Positions 1 to 10,803 of a DNA stretch of 64,000 bases are shown here, in pieces. Numbering within the stretch: position 1 is the first letter of the stretch; each line of letters starts with the position of its first letter. This DNA comes from Xanthoparmelia taractica (Eukaryota; Ascomycota; Lecanoromycetes; Lecanorales; Parmeliaceae), in contig JANQBS010000031.1 in the NCBI GenBank assembly GCA_033085395.1, positions 186,001-250,000 of the forward strand, given 5' to 3'. Position numbers and translations under genes: made by a program. The notes beneath the pieces are model-generated. The model did no database searches. It saw nothing but the letters and a program-made list of their open reading frames with translations, and had not been told where the DNA came from.

Positions 1-757
1 CGTCATTATCATCAAACCCCGTCCGTAACTGCGCGCCCGGATCCCCGCCCCCGCTCTCCCTCCTCTCCAACCCCTCATCCCCCTCCTCCCTCCTGACCCT
101 CTTCTTCGCCCGCGCCCCCTCTTCTTCCTCCTCCTCCTCCCCTTCCTCCATCTCCCCCGCACCTTTCAACCCACTCATCTTCCCCTCCCTAACCTTCCTC
201 CGATACTCATTCCGCTTCCCCGTCTGCACCTCATTGAACTTTTTCAACTCGGCCTCGACCCTCGGTCCGAAATTTTCGAATTCGAGTTCGGCGAGGGCGT
301 CGATGACGGCGGTGGGCGGGATGGTGCGTTTGCCTGTGGAGAGGGAGGCAGCGTTGGCGGCGTGGGCGAGGTAGTTGATGAAGACCGTGGCGCCTTTGCT
401 CATGGCGAGTATGGCGTCTTTGTGTATGGAGGTGTTGGGCGGGAGGACGCCTTTGGCGAGCCGTTGGACCATGGTGCGCGGGAGGGAGAGGTCCTGAGAG
501 GGGTGGGGGAGAGGGTTAGTTGTAGGCTTGAGTGGAATGGGGATAGAGGAGGCGGAGAAGGGTGAGATTGAGGGCGGGGAGAGCTCCGCAACTGGGTGGT
601 GTACGAGGTGATTGACGACGCAGACATAGAAAGCAATATATGGGTTGAGTAGGGACTGGTAGCGTACCTCGATATTAATACCTTCGCGCTCTTTGACAGG
701 AGTGCCATCTTCGCCTGGACCGCTTACTTGCGAGACGTTACTTTTGCGAGGAGGCAT
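1..757 (-). CDS. DPB4: DNA polymerase epsilon subunit D (Dpb4/POLE3-like histone-fold protein), 3' end outside window
   Basis: Two exons are visible: 757-668 and 493-<1, joined by a 174-nt GT-AG intron in phase 0. The start ATG gives MPPRKSNVSQ and the second exon opens with DLSLPRTMVQRLAKGVLP. That is followed by a CBF/NF-Y-type histone fold (SIHKDAILAMSKGATVFINY ... PPTAVIDALAELEFENFGPR) and then an acidic, Glu-rich tail with RAKKRVRR. This order is typical of Dpb4/POLE3, which pairs with Dpb3 in the Pol epsilon holoenzyme and also occurs in ISW2/CHRAC remodellers. No stop codon is reached, so about 194 residues are seen and the C-terminus lies beyond base 1. The next gene on the same strand is Sld3, another replication factor. 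An NF-YB or Dr1-type histone fold is the alternative, but the LPRTMVQRLAK entry and the acidic tail favour Dpb4. Confidence 0.88.
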   Translation of the reverse strand, partial: MPPRKSNVSQVSGPGEDGTPVKEREGINIEVRYQSLLNPYIAFYVCVVNHLVHHPVAELSPPSISPFSASSIPIPLKPTTNPLPHPSQDLSLPRTMVQRLAKGVLPPNTSIHKDAILAMSKGATVFINYLAHAANAASLSTGKRTIPPTAVIDALAELEFENFGPRVEAELKKFNEVQTGKRNEYRRKVREGKMSGLKGAGEMEEGEEEEEEEGARAKKRVRREEGDEGLERRESGGGDPGAQLRTGFDDND

Positions 758-1338
758 GGTGTGTGATGAGGGAGAAACAATAAGGTCAAAGGGCAACGAT
801 CATGGGGAGTCGTGGTCAAATAATTCAATCAGTGCGTTGCACCTTTAAAGTTGTGTGTCGAGTGTGGCATGATTTTAATGACCATCAGGCGTGAATCCAC
901 AGAACCGACGTGTTCGCGTTTCTACTTTGCGACCCTCCTGGGGACTAGCGTCATTTTTCTCCCATTTTGATGAGTATGGGTGACTGGCGTTTTTCTATTA
1001 GAACAAAAAGACAAGAGTCTTGGGCGCCGGTCCCGTGCTTATATGGGCATTTATAGTGTGATTTAGAAGATATTTACTACTGGGGTTAGCTTGTTCCTCT
1101 GGGCGCTGGTACTTTGATTGTTTCTGGGCATCTGCACCCGCTGCATCTGCTACTTCCTCTGATAGCACGCCCAGGATTGAGACTTTTAGTCACGGTAGAT
1201 TCCCTTCCAGGTTGACGCGCATCGGACTGGAAATCGGCCTGTCCTGACTCCTTCGCTAATGCAGCCGGCCCCAAATGCCACTGGAGGCTTCCTTCCCCAC
1301 CGAAGTCCGTCGCTTGATGCAGAAGAGAAAATTAGATA
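758..1338. other. Intergenic: Dpb4 promoter side and Sld3 3' flank
   Basis: Between the Dpb4 start and the Sld3 stop, both minus-strand genes. A 62-codon minus-strand open frame (1086-1274) has no recognisable features and no homology I know. I see no RNA gene or repeat here. Confidence 0.6.
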
Positions 1339-4287
1339 TCACAATAGTTCGTCAACATCATCCCATCCCAAAGCTGCATAAATAGATTCCTCTTTATCCT
1401 GCGATAGTGGAGACCCAACAGGTTTCGTCGAACTCTCCCGAGGCCTGTCCGCAGCGGACGGAGCTTTGACTGAAATCGCATCAATGGTAGTATCTCTAGG
1501 TTGCTCTACTTGGTGCGAGTATCGAAACTTCGATGGCGTCTGATGAACAAGCAAAGGCCAATGAGTAGAAGTGTATAAGTTATTGGTGGTTTTGCGTGTT
1601 TTCGACGCTGCCGATAGAGGCGATGGTTGAGACATATCAGCACGAAATTTCATTCCCGTAATAGAGGTCAGAGGATGGCCACAAAGCTTCAACGGACCTC
1701 TCGTCGGCGTTTCAGCGATAGGTAAAGCGCTGCAGCCGGTCTTTCCTATGCCGTCCGGGGCTAGAAAGGGCGATCGTTGTGCCTTCCCTGAGGATGAGGG
1801 CACACAAGAGACGCTTGACGACGGGACTTCTTCTGGCTCAGCTGGTGGCGCTATAATTTGCCGCGGTAGACGTGGAAGACCGCCGTAGACGTCCTTGTGT
1901 CTATTGTTGCTCGGGGTAGCCATAACTTGAGCGCCTTGGGCAAAAGGATTGCGAACTGGATTCTTGGGCTCTGTAGACGTTTAGCATATAGAAGGAGGAC
2001 TGGCGCTGAGCAGGCCATACTTCTAGAGTGAGGTGCTGTCGCCCTTCTCTCTGCATCTTCGACTAATTCCTTGACCGCCATGCGAGGGTTGGGCTTTTTC
2101 AGCGCGGCGATTGCGTCTTGAAGTTCCTGCTCCACCCTTGCTTTCTTCTTGAGCTTAACTTCGGCAGCTTGTGATGTTGCGTATAAGTCTACCTCCCGCT
2201 GGCTATAACGCTTTTGCATTGCAACTTTATTCAGTGGTATTGATGACAACGATGTGTCGCTGACTTCGTGCTTCACTTGGGGCAGGACAGGGGCAGTGGC
2301 AGATCGTGACAGGGATGCTGGTGGCTTTTGGGAGGCAGATCGCTCGTCCGTCAATACACGTTCTAATGTACGTCGAGGTTTTCGGAGTTGCTGTCTTTGC
2401 ACCAACGCACCTGGCTTTAATGATGCAGAGGATGATGCAGACTTCGCCAACGGTGGGCGCCTCGGCGAAGCTTTTTGGGGTCCTCCGAGCTTTTTGCAAA
2501 GCAAAGTCGTCAATTCTGGCAGGCGTGCTCCGTAGCTATAAATCTTAGCACGAGTGTTCAGATAGCAAGTGGAAATAAAACTCACAAAGGGAGCACGACG
2601 TCTACGCAAAACTGCCGCAAATGATCACTGCCCGCCGTCTTCACTGCCGCTTTTGTTCCATATTGAGCTGCAGGCTTGTCCTCGCCATTTGGAGTCTTCG
2701 TTTCGTCTACGCTCATCGACTGCCAGATGCACAGGCGGTCGACGAGTAGATCTAATAACATATGAAGGTCTTGGGGCTTCTTGGCCTTCTTTATAATCTT
2801 TTTGTTTCGTGAGCCATCGTCTCCTTCTATAGGGTCTATCGGTGGTGGTTTTTCCACTGCCTGGATTGAGGCTGCCGATTCGAGTGCAAGAGTCTCAAGG
2901 GAGAGAACAATTTGCATCTGAGTTTCTCTAGCCCTCTGCTCAAGCACAGCCGACTTGGTCGCTTCTTCTCTTGCATCTGCAGAATCGCAAGCAACACAAG
3001 ACAAGTCTCTGCTAAGCCACCATCGAGCAATGTTGGCTTCCTCTCCTGGATACAGGCCATTTTTGCCGACGTTAGGTCTTTTAGACCTACGGGCTTTCTT
3101 GCCCATTGTGTCGATTACTGCTGTACACTCCTCGTCCGAGAGTGAGTCAAAAGGGAATACTCTGATCAAGTCCGGCAATGTTTCTCGGTATTTTACATCC
3201 ATAAGGGCCAATGACAGAATACAAGATCTCAAGAAAGATGTTAGATGTGAGTGGTCGTTGGTAGAGCCATCAATGACATTGAAAGCGGCTCGAGCTCGAG
3301 ACAAGGGTCCTTTCGCAAAGTATGCCAACGACGACTTAGAGAGCTATCAGTAGTAGGACTGATATTTTGGACAAGAAAGAAGGCTTACCTTGGACGCGTA
3401 CAAGGCTTCCTGATACTGGGTCCGCACTGTCCTCAATACTTCTTCTGGATCGTGCGCTACCTCCTCCACCATGCTCTCCATTGAACTCTCTATATGCCCC
3501 CGCAAAATAGATGGTGCGATCTCTTGGTCAACTTGAGCCGGCGCAGTTGGTTTCTGTTGTGGCATTTGCAAGCACAGTCGCACTCCGCGAGTCTTTTCGA
3601 AGCCGGAATCCTTGCCCGGATCACATTTGCTTTCGCGTCTGAAGCCAATTGCCGCGGTACTCCACCAGCTGTATTCCTGAAGCCTTGGCTGCTCTTGAAG
3701 TTGCCTCTTCTGCGGGCGTGCGATATCCACAGGTATGACCTGCACTCGCTCGAGCATATTCTGATTTACCCAATGTCCCAGTCTGCACATTGCGTAGACC
3801 CCTTCTTGTGCACGCTCGATGGCAAAGAGACCGTCATCAATGGCTGACTGTGCGATCAAGACCATCGGTTGACTTGACCATCGATCCCCAGGCACAATCT
3901 TTTCCAGAGAGCCAATGTGACCTGAGAACAAGCTGGAGCCTGGAATATCGTCCCGGCCACCAGACGGGTCGAGGTAGGCTAGAGGCAGGCATGATCGTGG
4001 TATTTGGAACCTTGGTATCAGCTTCTGTGCTTGCGGAGAGGGAAGCGATGGGTGAGACTTGAAAAAGCATGTCAACGGATACTCTTCGCGTCGAATTGTG
4101 ATAGTACCTTTATGGTGAATGCTTCTCCGCTGTCACTCTCAAGTCCAACGTCAGGGAGCTTGCGTTTCCGGGATGTTTGGGCGGTTGTTGTCGTGATTGC
4201 ATTCGATGTAGGAGACGGGGTTATGCTTCGAGCTTGCGCTAGATTCGAACATGATTCGTATGATTCATGATCAACCCTATCAAACAT
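1339..4287 (-). CDS. SLD3: DNA replication regulator Sld3 (Treslin/TICRR functional counterpart)
   Basis: Five exons (4287-4108, 4057-3389, 3343-2586, 2535-2021, 1970-1339) joined by 45-50 nt introns give 917 aa. The conserved Sld3 domain is unmistakable: YASKLSKSSLAYFAKGPLSR across the second junction, then GKNGLYPGEEANIARWW, then FCVDVVLPFYGARLPELTT across the third junction. The N-terminus has a basic KRK patch. The C-terminal part is disordered and Ser/Pro-rich, ending in the acidic YAALGWDDVDELL. Sld3 loads Cdc45 on Mcm2-7 and, once phosphorylated by CDK, binds Dpb11 to fire origins; it acts in the nucleus. The fact that all four splice sites restore family-conserved sequence supports the model strongly. 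A palindromic MluI cell-cycle box lies 49 nt upstream of the ATG. The gene is divergent from the F-box gene on its right. Confidence 0.93.
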
Positions 4288-4884
4288 TGCAGATGGTCAC
4301 TGCCATGTAGCTCCTCATCACTTCATCAAGATCCATGACGCGTCAAGCTACCGTAGATTTGAAAGAAAGCGCGTGGAGAATCTGAAATTGCCGAGGCTTT
4401 TCCGAAGCAAGGACCCCACCAGGCACCAGCCCCCCTAGATCTGACATCCGACTTATAAGTCACGGTAGGTCGACCATGAAGACAATGCAGGACCATCGCT
4501 CTATAGTCAATGACATCCGCGGACCCCCATCAGCTTCTGAACGTCCTCCTCCTAACCGCCGTCGAGCACCCCTTTGACGATAGGCTCCACCTGCTCGGAA
4601 ATTGAGAGGTCTTGGAGGCGCTAAGAGCAAATACATGTACCTCTGATGGTTTAACGATGAGTGTGAAACCCATTTGAAGCCTCAGATTGAGCCCAAGTCA
4701 TCATATACCTGTTCTGTTGGAGCTGCGGCGGTAGGCATTTGATATCTGGAGGATACAAAGTAGCATAATACGCTGGCTGACTTAGAAGATCCAGATTCTT
4801 GGCGTGAGTAGCCACCATCTACTTGCAAAGGCACCTGCATTGTGTCATTTGCGATATAATTGGACTTTCAAGAATATAGCCGAT
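4288..4884. other. Divergent intergenic region, Sld3 / F-box gene
   Basis: About 600 nt shared as 5' flank by Sld3 (minus) and the F-box gene (plus). Apart from the MluI-type palindrome at 4336-4345 I see no repeat or RNA gene. Open frame continues upstream of the F-box ATG, but without an ATG. Confidence 0.6.
4336..4345. promoter_or_regulatory. Palindromic MCB-like box TGACGCGTCA upstream of Sld3
   Basis: TGACGCGTCA is a perfect 10-bp palindrome containing ACGCGT, the MluI cell-cycle box bound by MBF in yeasts. It sits 49-58 nt before the Sld3 start codon. G1/S control of Sld3 is inferred, not shown. Confidence 0.45.
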
Positions 4885-5565
4885 ATGGCTACCTTCATGA
4901 CCTTGCCCATTGAACTACGACTCCTAATCTATCGAGAGCTATTCGTCTCCACTAAGCCGCGAGGATGGCGCATGGCTCAACGTGTTAGACGTCCTGTAAC
5001 TTGCTACATTGATCGGACTTTCAATACCGCTATACTTGAGGTCAACAAGAAGGTTTATGAAGAAGCCAAATCCATTCTTTATGGAGAAACGGACTGGACG
5101 CTCCACATCTTCCTCATATTCAGAGGGAGCAAGATCCACGGGTCTGATGTGGACAGTGCTCTCCATTCTCTATCACGTTCAAGCAAGTTCCCTTACGTTC
5201 GTACCTGCATCTTGGATGTTCGACTTTTCCGGGGCAAATCAGATGAGAATAATACCAACTTCTCCGGTGTTGATACTCTTCGTGCCAACATCAAAATAGT
5301 TCGCCAAGCCCTGTCGCGAGCACGTGGCCTCAGATGCATTGAAGTCTCATGGCGAAACTACTTCAATCGTGACCCCGCTGAGCCAAGATGTAGATCGCTG
5401 GAGCCTTTGGGTCAACTGCCTATCAAGTATAAACTAACCATTGGCAAGGTGGAGAGTACCGTTGAGCGCTCAGACGAAGATTTGACCTACTGGCCTGACA
5501 TGCTAAAAGCATTCAGAGTGATGTTGTTTAGGGGAGCTTATGTCAAAGATATTCATACTGGATAG
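4885..5565 (+). CDS. F-box-like domain protein
   Basis: A single-exon gene of 226 aa. I start at ATG 4885 (MATFMTLPIELRLLIYRELF); the frame is open further upstream but has only a GTG there. The first 25 residues have the F-box pattern LPxELRxxIYxxL common in mould proteins. After that come I-LEVNKKVYEEAKSILYGE (the usual 'cluster after the box' in this fungal family) and an unannotated C-terminal region ending YVKDIHTG. F-box proteins bring substrates to Skp1-Cul1 ubiquitin ligases, but many of these short fungal members have no known substrate and the box may be degenerate. The target is unknown. It lies alone between Sld3 and the LIM gene. Confidence 0.72.
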   Translation: MATFMTLPIELRLLIYRELFVSTKPRGWRMAQRVRRPVTCYIDRTFNTAILEVNKKVYEEAKSILYGETDWTLHIFLIFRGSKIHGSDVDSALHSLSRSSKFPYVRTCILDVRLFRGKSDENNTNFSGVDTLRANIKIVRQALSRARGLRCIEVSWRNYFNRDPAEPRCRSLEPLGQLPIKYKLTIGKVESTVERSDEDLTYWPDMLKAFRVMLFRGAYVKDIHTG

Positions 5566-6187
5566 GGCAAGGAAGAGACATGCACAATAATATGATGTGG
5601 AATGAACCATGCGGCTGAGTCTCGTACAAAAATCTCCCCATTCAGAAATGTGTCGACAACTGAAGGCAGAATTCTACATCAAGAGCTCTATCTAATTGCA
5701 CCTCGTTGAAAGTCCTTCATACTAAAATGTTATTCCAATAACGACCCGGGCAAGGTTCTCTGTGACTGCGACTGGAATTGTTGAGATGAGGTTCTACTAT
5801 TCGTCAAGGAACAGGTACTTCAGTTCTTTGATAACATAAAAAGACGGTCTTGACATAAGGTTGTTCGAAATAGCTCGGCTGGTAAGTTGTGAAAATGTTG
5901 AGACTAAGAATGTTCGTGTCGCAGAGTCGCGCCAAAATGTGCTGCTGGGCCAACCTGATTGGTGTTGACCCCACACCCATTTTTAGACCATCGAAAACAG
6001 TCCAAACCCCATCTTGAACATTTCATACTTCTACTAGATCGCGCATTATTCCTTCGCAGAATTATCAATCGTATCCTTTTCTACACTCTCTTGAACAGTA
6101 TTCAATTCAAAAAAGTCTTGTTCCACTAAGCAACTGATCTCTCTAACCCTAAGCACCTTGGTCCTGAACCTCGTTCAGAATTCGACA
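5566..6187. other. Intergenic, F-box gene to LIM gene
   Basis: About 620 nt holding the F-box 3' flank and the LIM gene promoter and leader. There is CT-rich sequence around 6060-6150, just before the start codon, as is usual for fungal leaders. Nothing else recognised. Confidence 0.5.
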
Positions 6188-8815
6188 ATGAGCTTACTGC
6201 ACAGATCAAGACACCGGGACGAGCACTGTACTATTGGAGGTGCAAATACCTCCGCAGCACCTCCAGATGAGCTCGCCCACCAACCAAGCGCTCCTAAATT
6301 TCCAAGAAGGCGATCTTCCGGTCTGAAGTTCTTCGCTTCGTCATCGGCCTCGAAACCTGAACCAGCCCATAAATCGCACAAAAAATGGGAGGCGGATTAT
6401 CTAAATGACCTTCGAATCAACAGACCTGCGCGACCAGGTGGCTCCCGACCGTTCCCTGGCGCGTCCACGTCCAGGGCAGACCCCTACGTAAGAGCGTCCT
6501 CAGCTCTATCTATTCGACCCTTACACTTGACGCAACAAGCCGATCCCATAAGCATTCCGGATTATGAGAGGTCCGCGAGTGCATTTTCACATAGACGAGC
6601 GGATTCAGAGATACAAATTGCAAAGTTGAGCATGGGTGTGGCTTCGCGAGACTTTTCAACCTTCAAATTATCCAGAGTGCCTCCAATAAGTTCTAGTGGA
6701 ACATACAGAGAGAGTGCGATGCGGTGGGTGGAGAAGCAGGAAGCTCGGTCGTTGAGAGAAGCGTTGGAGGACATGGATCTGCGGAATGAGGCAAATGTTC
6801 AGGCCGCTGCTCAGGATGAAGCCTCAGAACTCGTCTGGAGACACAGGAATCATGGATTGCCCGCCATGAATCCAGATCGGCTACGTAGCTACGACCAGCA
6901 TCTTGAAAATGGAGTACATGCTCGGAGCCAGAGCTCTGGACGGCATGCAGAGCAAAGTTTAGCAACAGACCAATCCATTGCAGGCGATCAATCAACCTCC
7001 AACGAATCAACAAACTCTAGAAAAGAGGACAGTAATCCGTCGCAAACAACTCGCAATACGGTCATCACATTCGCAGAACCTGAGAAGCCCAGCGGAGGGG
7101 CGCAACCTCCCCAAGATCTCGGCCATAAGTTGTGGGATTCGCCACAGAAGAAGGCCTATATGAGTTTGAACAGTGGGGTTCTACCCAAGGTTTCAGGTCG
7201 CCGTCGGTCTAGCGGGCCCCGAGCACGGGATGGGAGTGATGGGCTATTTAGGAACCCTGAGGACAAGATCTATGAGGAGCCAGACTCCGACAAGACTTCT
7301 GAGGCCGCTAGATCAGATCAGAGCAGGATACCTGTACCACTCGCTACGAAGAACCGCAATTCAATGTCTAAAGACCGTACCGGAAGTCACTCTTTTATTC
7401 GTCCAAGATTTGCCTCTGGCGAAGACAAACGGAGAGTCTTTCGGACCGAAATCCACAGGAACCAACCCTCTCAATCTCGCAACCCCTCCTATCTGAAGAA
7501 TACATCAGTCTCAACGCTACCGTCCTCAGTCCCTGACAATCACGTGGAGAGCTTCACAGACTTACCAAGGACCCAAGGCGGCAAGGAAGTTCGTAGTGAT
7601 GATATCAAAGCTGCTACAAGTATGCGGATGAAGGATAGAAGCCCAAAGTTGCCTTCGCCAACAGTTGTCAGCAATCGCCCGGGAAGGCCTATCGTTAGCT
7701 TCGAGCAGGATTGGAAGTCTAAAGATACAAGCAAGCAGGAAGACTCTTCCTCAGATGGTCCATCCGCTGTTCCCGCGAGACCTCGATTCAAGCCTCAAAT
7801 GCCAGCATCAACAGCTTCGGCGCCCATAGTACCCACAATCAATGTACCCGACACGCCTTCCATCCATATCGATGAGGTAATACCCTGCGATTCACCTTCC
7901 ATACCATCCATCTCTATCTCCGACGCTCCATTACCAATCATCTCACTACCTGAAGACCCGCCTACTACGCGACCTTTACCATCCCCTTCAAGCAGGTCTC
8001 GCCGGTCACCAGCTAACCGTCCTCTTCCTCACCATTCATCCACGACTCCAGTCCCCTCATCCAAGCTGCACTGGACGCCATCCTCATATCGAGCTACCGC
8101 TCAGTGTGCCGCCTGCGCTCTCCCCATAGAAGGGCGCATCGTCAGCGCCGCGTCCCAACGATTTCATCCCCACTGTTTCACCTGCCACCACTGCGCCGAA
8201 GCCTTGGAATGCGTTGCCTTCTACCCCGAGCCAGATTCTGCCCGCACAGCTCGCGTTGAACGTATTGAAGCTCGCCTAGCTCACAACACCCACGTCCTGC
8301 CAGGCGAAAAAGAAGGCGAAACAGCAGCCGATGACGGTGACTCATCGCTACGCTTTTACTGCCATCTTGACTACCATGAGCTCTATTCACCCCGCTGCCG
8401 TAGCTGCAAGACGCCAATTGAGTCTGAAGTCGTTCTTGCCTGCGGTGGATCATGGCACGTAGGCCATTTTTTCTGTGCGGAGTGTGGCGATCCTTTCGAT
8501 GCTAAGACGCCATTTGTCGAGAAGAACGGGTACGCGTGGTGCGTAGGATGCCATGCCGGGAAGTTTAGTGGGAAGTGCAAAGGGTGCAGAAAACCGGTTG
8601 TTGAGGGTGGTGTAACCGCTCTGGGGAGCGAGTGGCACGTAGACTGCTTCTGCTGTGTGGTAAGTTGACAAAGAGATATGAGAGGCTTAACTAGATTGCT
8701 AATATGCTATATGTAGGAGTGTGGAGGACAATTTGAAGATGGCAGGTTCTTTACCAGGGGAGACGAGGAGAAGCCGGTGTGTGTAGCTTGTGAAGAACGG
8801 AGGTTGAAAGCTTAA
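6188..8815 (+). CDS. LIM-domain protein with long disordered N-terminus (paxillin-like candidate)
   Basis: Two exons, 6188-8659 and 8717-8815, with a 57-nt intron, give 856 aa. The ATG at 6188 (MSLLHRSRHRDE) is the first in frame. Residues 1 to about 640 are Ser/Pro/Arg-rich and low in predicted structure. The C-terminus carries three zinc-binding LIM domains. The first starts CAACALPIEG, with HPHCFTCHHC, and has an insert of about 40 residues before YCHLDYHELYSPRC. The second starts CRSCKTPIES with WHVGHFFCAEC. The third starts CKGCRKPVVEGG and is completed by the second exon (CCVECGGQFEDG ... CVACEERRLKA). LIM domains are protein-protein modules. C-terminal LIM arrays after a disordered region resemble fungal paxillin-like Pxl1, which works at sites of polarised growth and septation. 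That assignment is inference; a generic LIM protein is equally compatible. Confidence 0.85.
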
Positions 8816-9286
8816 TTGTCTACAATTGTTGGACAGCGAGCTGGAAACGGAAGACAGCAAGATGCCTCTACACGCGTACACGGTCCTCTAAATTTCCCAT
8901 ACTTTCCATCATTCAATCCTCACATCAATCTCATTTATTAGATCCATACAAACCTTAGTCTTTGGCCGGCGGAATCTTCTTGCGTACTTCGTCCTGGGCG
9001 AACACCCCCCCCTAATAACTTGACATTTATTGAGCTATCACCTGGCCACATCGCTTCGAGCAAGCCTCAGTTCACGTAGGCTTAGACTTCAGGAACAATC
9101 TGATGTCTTCTATGCACACGAGCTTTGTTCAGTCAACACAACATTTCATTACCGCCTCGCTATAGGAAATCAACATTCGCCCTGTCTCCTCAACACCTGG
9201 CTTTCCTTTTCACATTTGTATAGCGCGGTGCGCCCGAATTTACAGCAGAATTTCATGCTCATCCTTGGCCATTGAAAACTTCTAAG
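8816..9286. other. Intergenic, LIM gene to first BTB gene
   Basis: About 470 nt. It includes a poly-C run near 9004-9012 and, on the minus strand at 8955-9005, a 16-codon open tail ending VRKKIPPAKD-stop that looks like the end of a conserved protein but is not attached to any gene I can see. Confidence 0.45.
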
Positions 9287-10197
9287 ATGGCAGATGTTCA
9301 TCGTCATGGCTTGACCAGAAGCCATGCTGGAATTCTGCAATCATCCAAATACTCAGACATGATCATACGCTGCGGCTCTGAAGAGTTCAAAATTCATCGA
9401 GCCATTGTCTGCCCTCGTTCAAAATTCTTTGCTGCTGCTTGTGATGGGCAATTTCGGGTATACGATGCCTTTGTTCGATATCTCCTAAGGTGTAACAGGT
9501 GCTTATACTCCAGTTCTAGGAGGCGCAAACTTCCACCATTGTCCTCAAAGAGGATGATCCACCGACTGTCTGTCGAATGTTGAATTACCTTTACACACTC
9601 AATTACGACGACGAAGGAGCCCCAGCTTCAGCCCAACATTACATGGTCAATGGGTCTAACGTGGCCAATTCCCAAGCTCAAGCCACCATGACTACGGCGC
9701 TTTCGGACAAAGAGCTATTGAGGCATGGCAAAATGATGAACAATGTGGCAGTGTGCGCAGTAGCACAAAAATACGACATAAGTGAATTGAAACAGCTCGC
9801 AACGGCAAAGTTCCGTGACCTATTGTGGCTTCAAGCTCCAAATTATGGCCTTCCTGATGTCATCGGTGTCGTGTTCGAGACTACCTCTGTCACGGATCCT
9901 GGACTGCGCGACGTTGCTGTTGAATACTGCGTGCACTACAGCACCAACATCGTCCTGGATGATCACCTGGGTTCCATCATCAAAGACTACGGCGAGCTGG
10001 GGCTTGCTGTATTACGTCAGGTGGATCAGCAAGCAAACGAAAACCGTCAGCAGAAAGAGCTTCTGCATACTCAATTAATCACTTTAAAAGGAGAATTGGC
10101 ACAGATGTTGAAGGGCAACTACATTGGTAGCGCTACAGCAAGCGCACTTGTGCAGAAGCTGAAAGCAGTCTACGATAATATGATAATACAGAGTTGA
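9287..10197 (+). CDS. BTB/POZ domain protein (tandem copy 1)
   Basis: Two exons, 9287-9457 and 9520-10197, with a 62-nt intron, give 282 aa from the ATG at 9287 (MADVHRHGLT). The N-terminal BTB/POZ domain runs from LQSSKYSDMIIRCGSEEFKI through HRAIVCPRSKFFAAACDG to the splice, then EAQTSTIVLKEDDPPTVCRM and LNYLYTLNYDD. The C-terminal half has a BACK-like helical stretch (VCAVAQKYDISELKQLATAK). This layout is the common mould 'BTB domain containing protein'. BTB domains dimerise or recruit Cul3, but no function is established for this family. Its neighbour 600 nt downstream is a paralog with the intron in the same place, so this is a tandem duplication. Confidence 0.87.
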
Positions 10198-10803
10198 CGA
10201 CCGTCCACCAAGTGCACATCATGGAGACTACATACTTGCAAACGGTGCTAAGTTACAACAAATGGACTACGCGGCGATTGTCAATAGGCCCACTTCATAC
10301 AAGAGTCGTCAATCACCTTGTGTACCTGAGGTCAAGCAGGCCGAATCAGATAGGTCATGCTGTTCAATATCCACAGAGCATGCTATTGACAAACCACTTT
10401 ACTACTCGACTGCTATCAGATCGTGACTTTCGCTTCGATTACCTCTGTAAATGACCACCAAGTGGTCCTTTTCTCCCAGCTAGTAAAATGTTAAGTGATC
10501 TTCCATACCACATTAATAGTCATGACTTTGTTTTCGTTGAACATGAAGGATTCGATTTTGGTGTTCATCTGAGTTTAACATCGTTTCCCATCAGACATTA
10601 CTTCTCGTGCTACAAGTTTTGCAGTAAACTACCTATAAGCACAGCTGTTTACACTCGCCAACACGCAGACCTCCAATTCTCAACTCTTAGTCCAACTCGC
10701 TTCCATCTTTTAAAACCAGCTTCGTATCCAATAAGAGCGTCTTCTTTAGACCTCTTGCTTGCTCCGTGTTTCTCAGTGTCTACAACGTCTCACGTCATCA
10801 GTG
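10198..10803. other. Intergenic between the two BTB paralogs
   Basis: About 600 nt with no supported gene. Open frames here (10194-10454 and 10488-10814) show no family features. It serves as 3' flank of copy 1 and promoter of copy 2. Confidence 0.5.
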
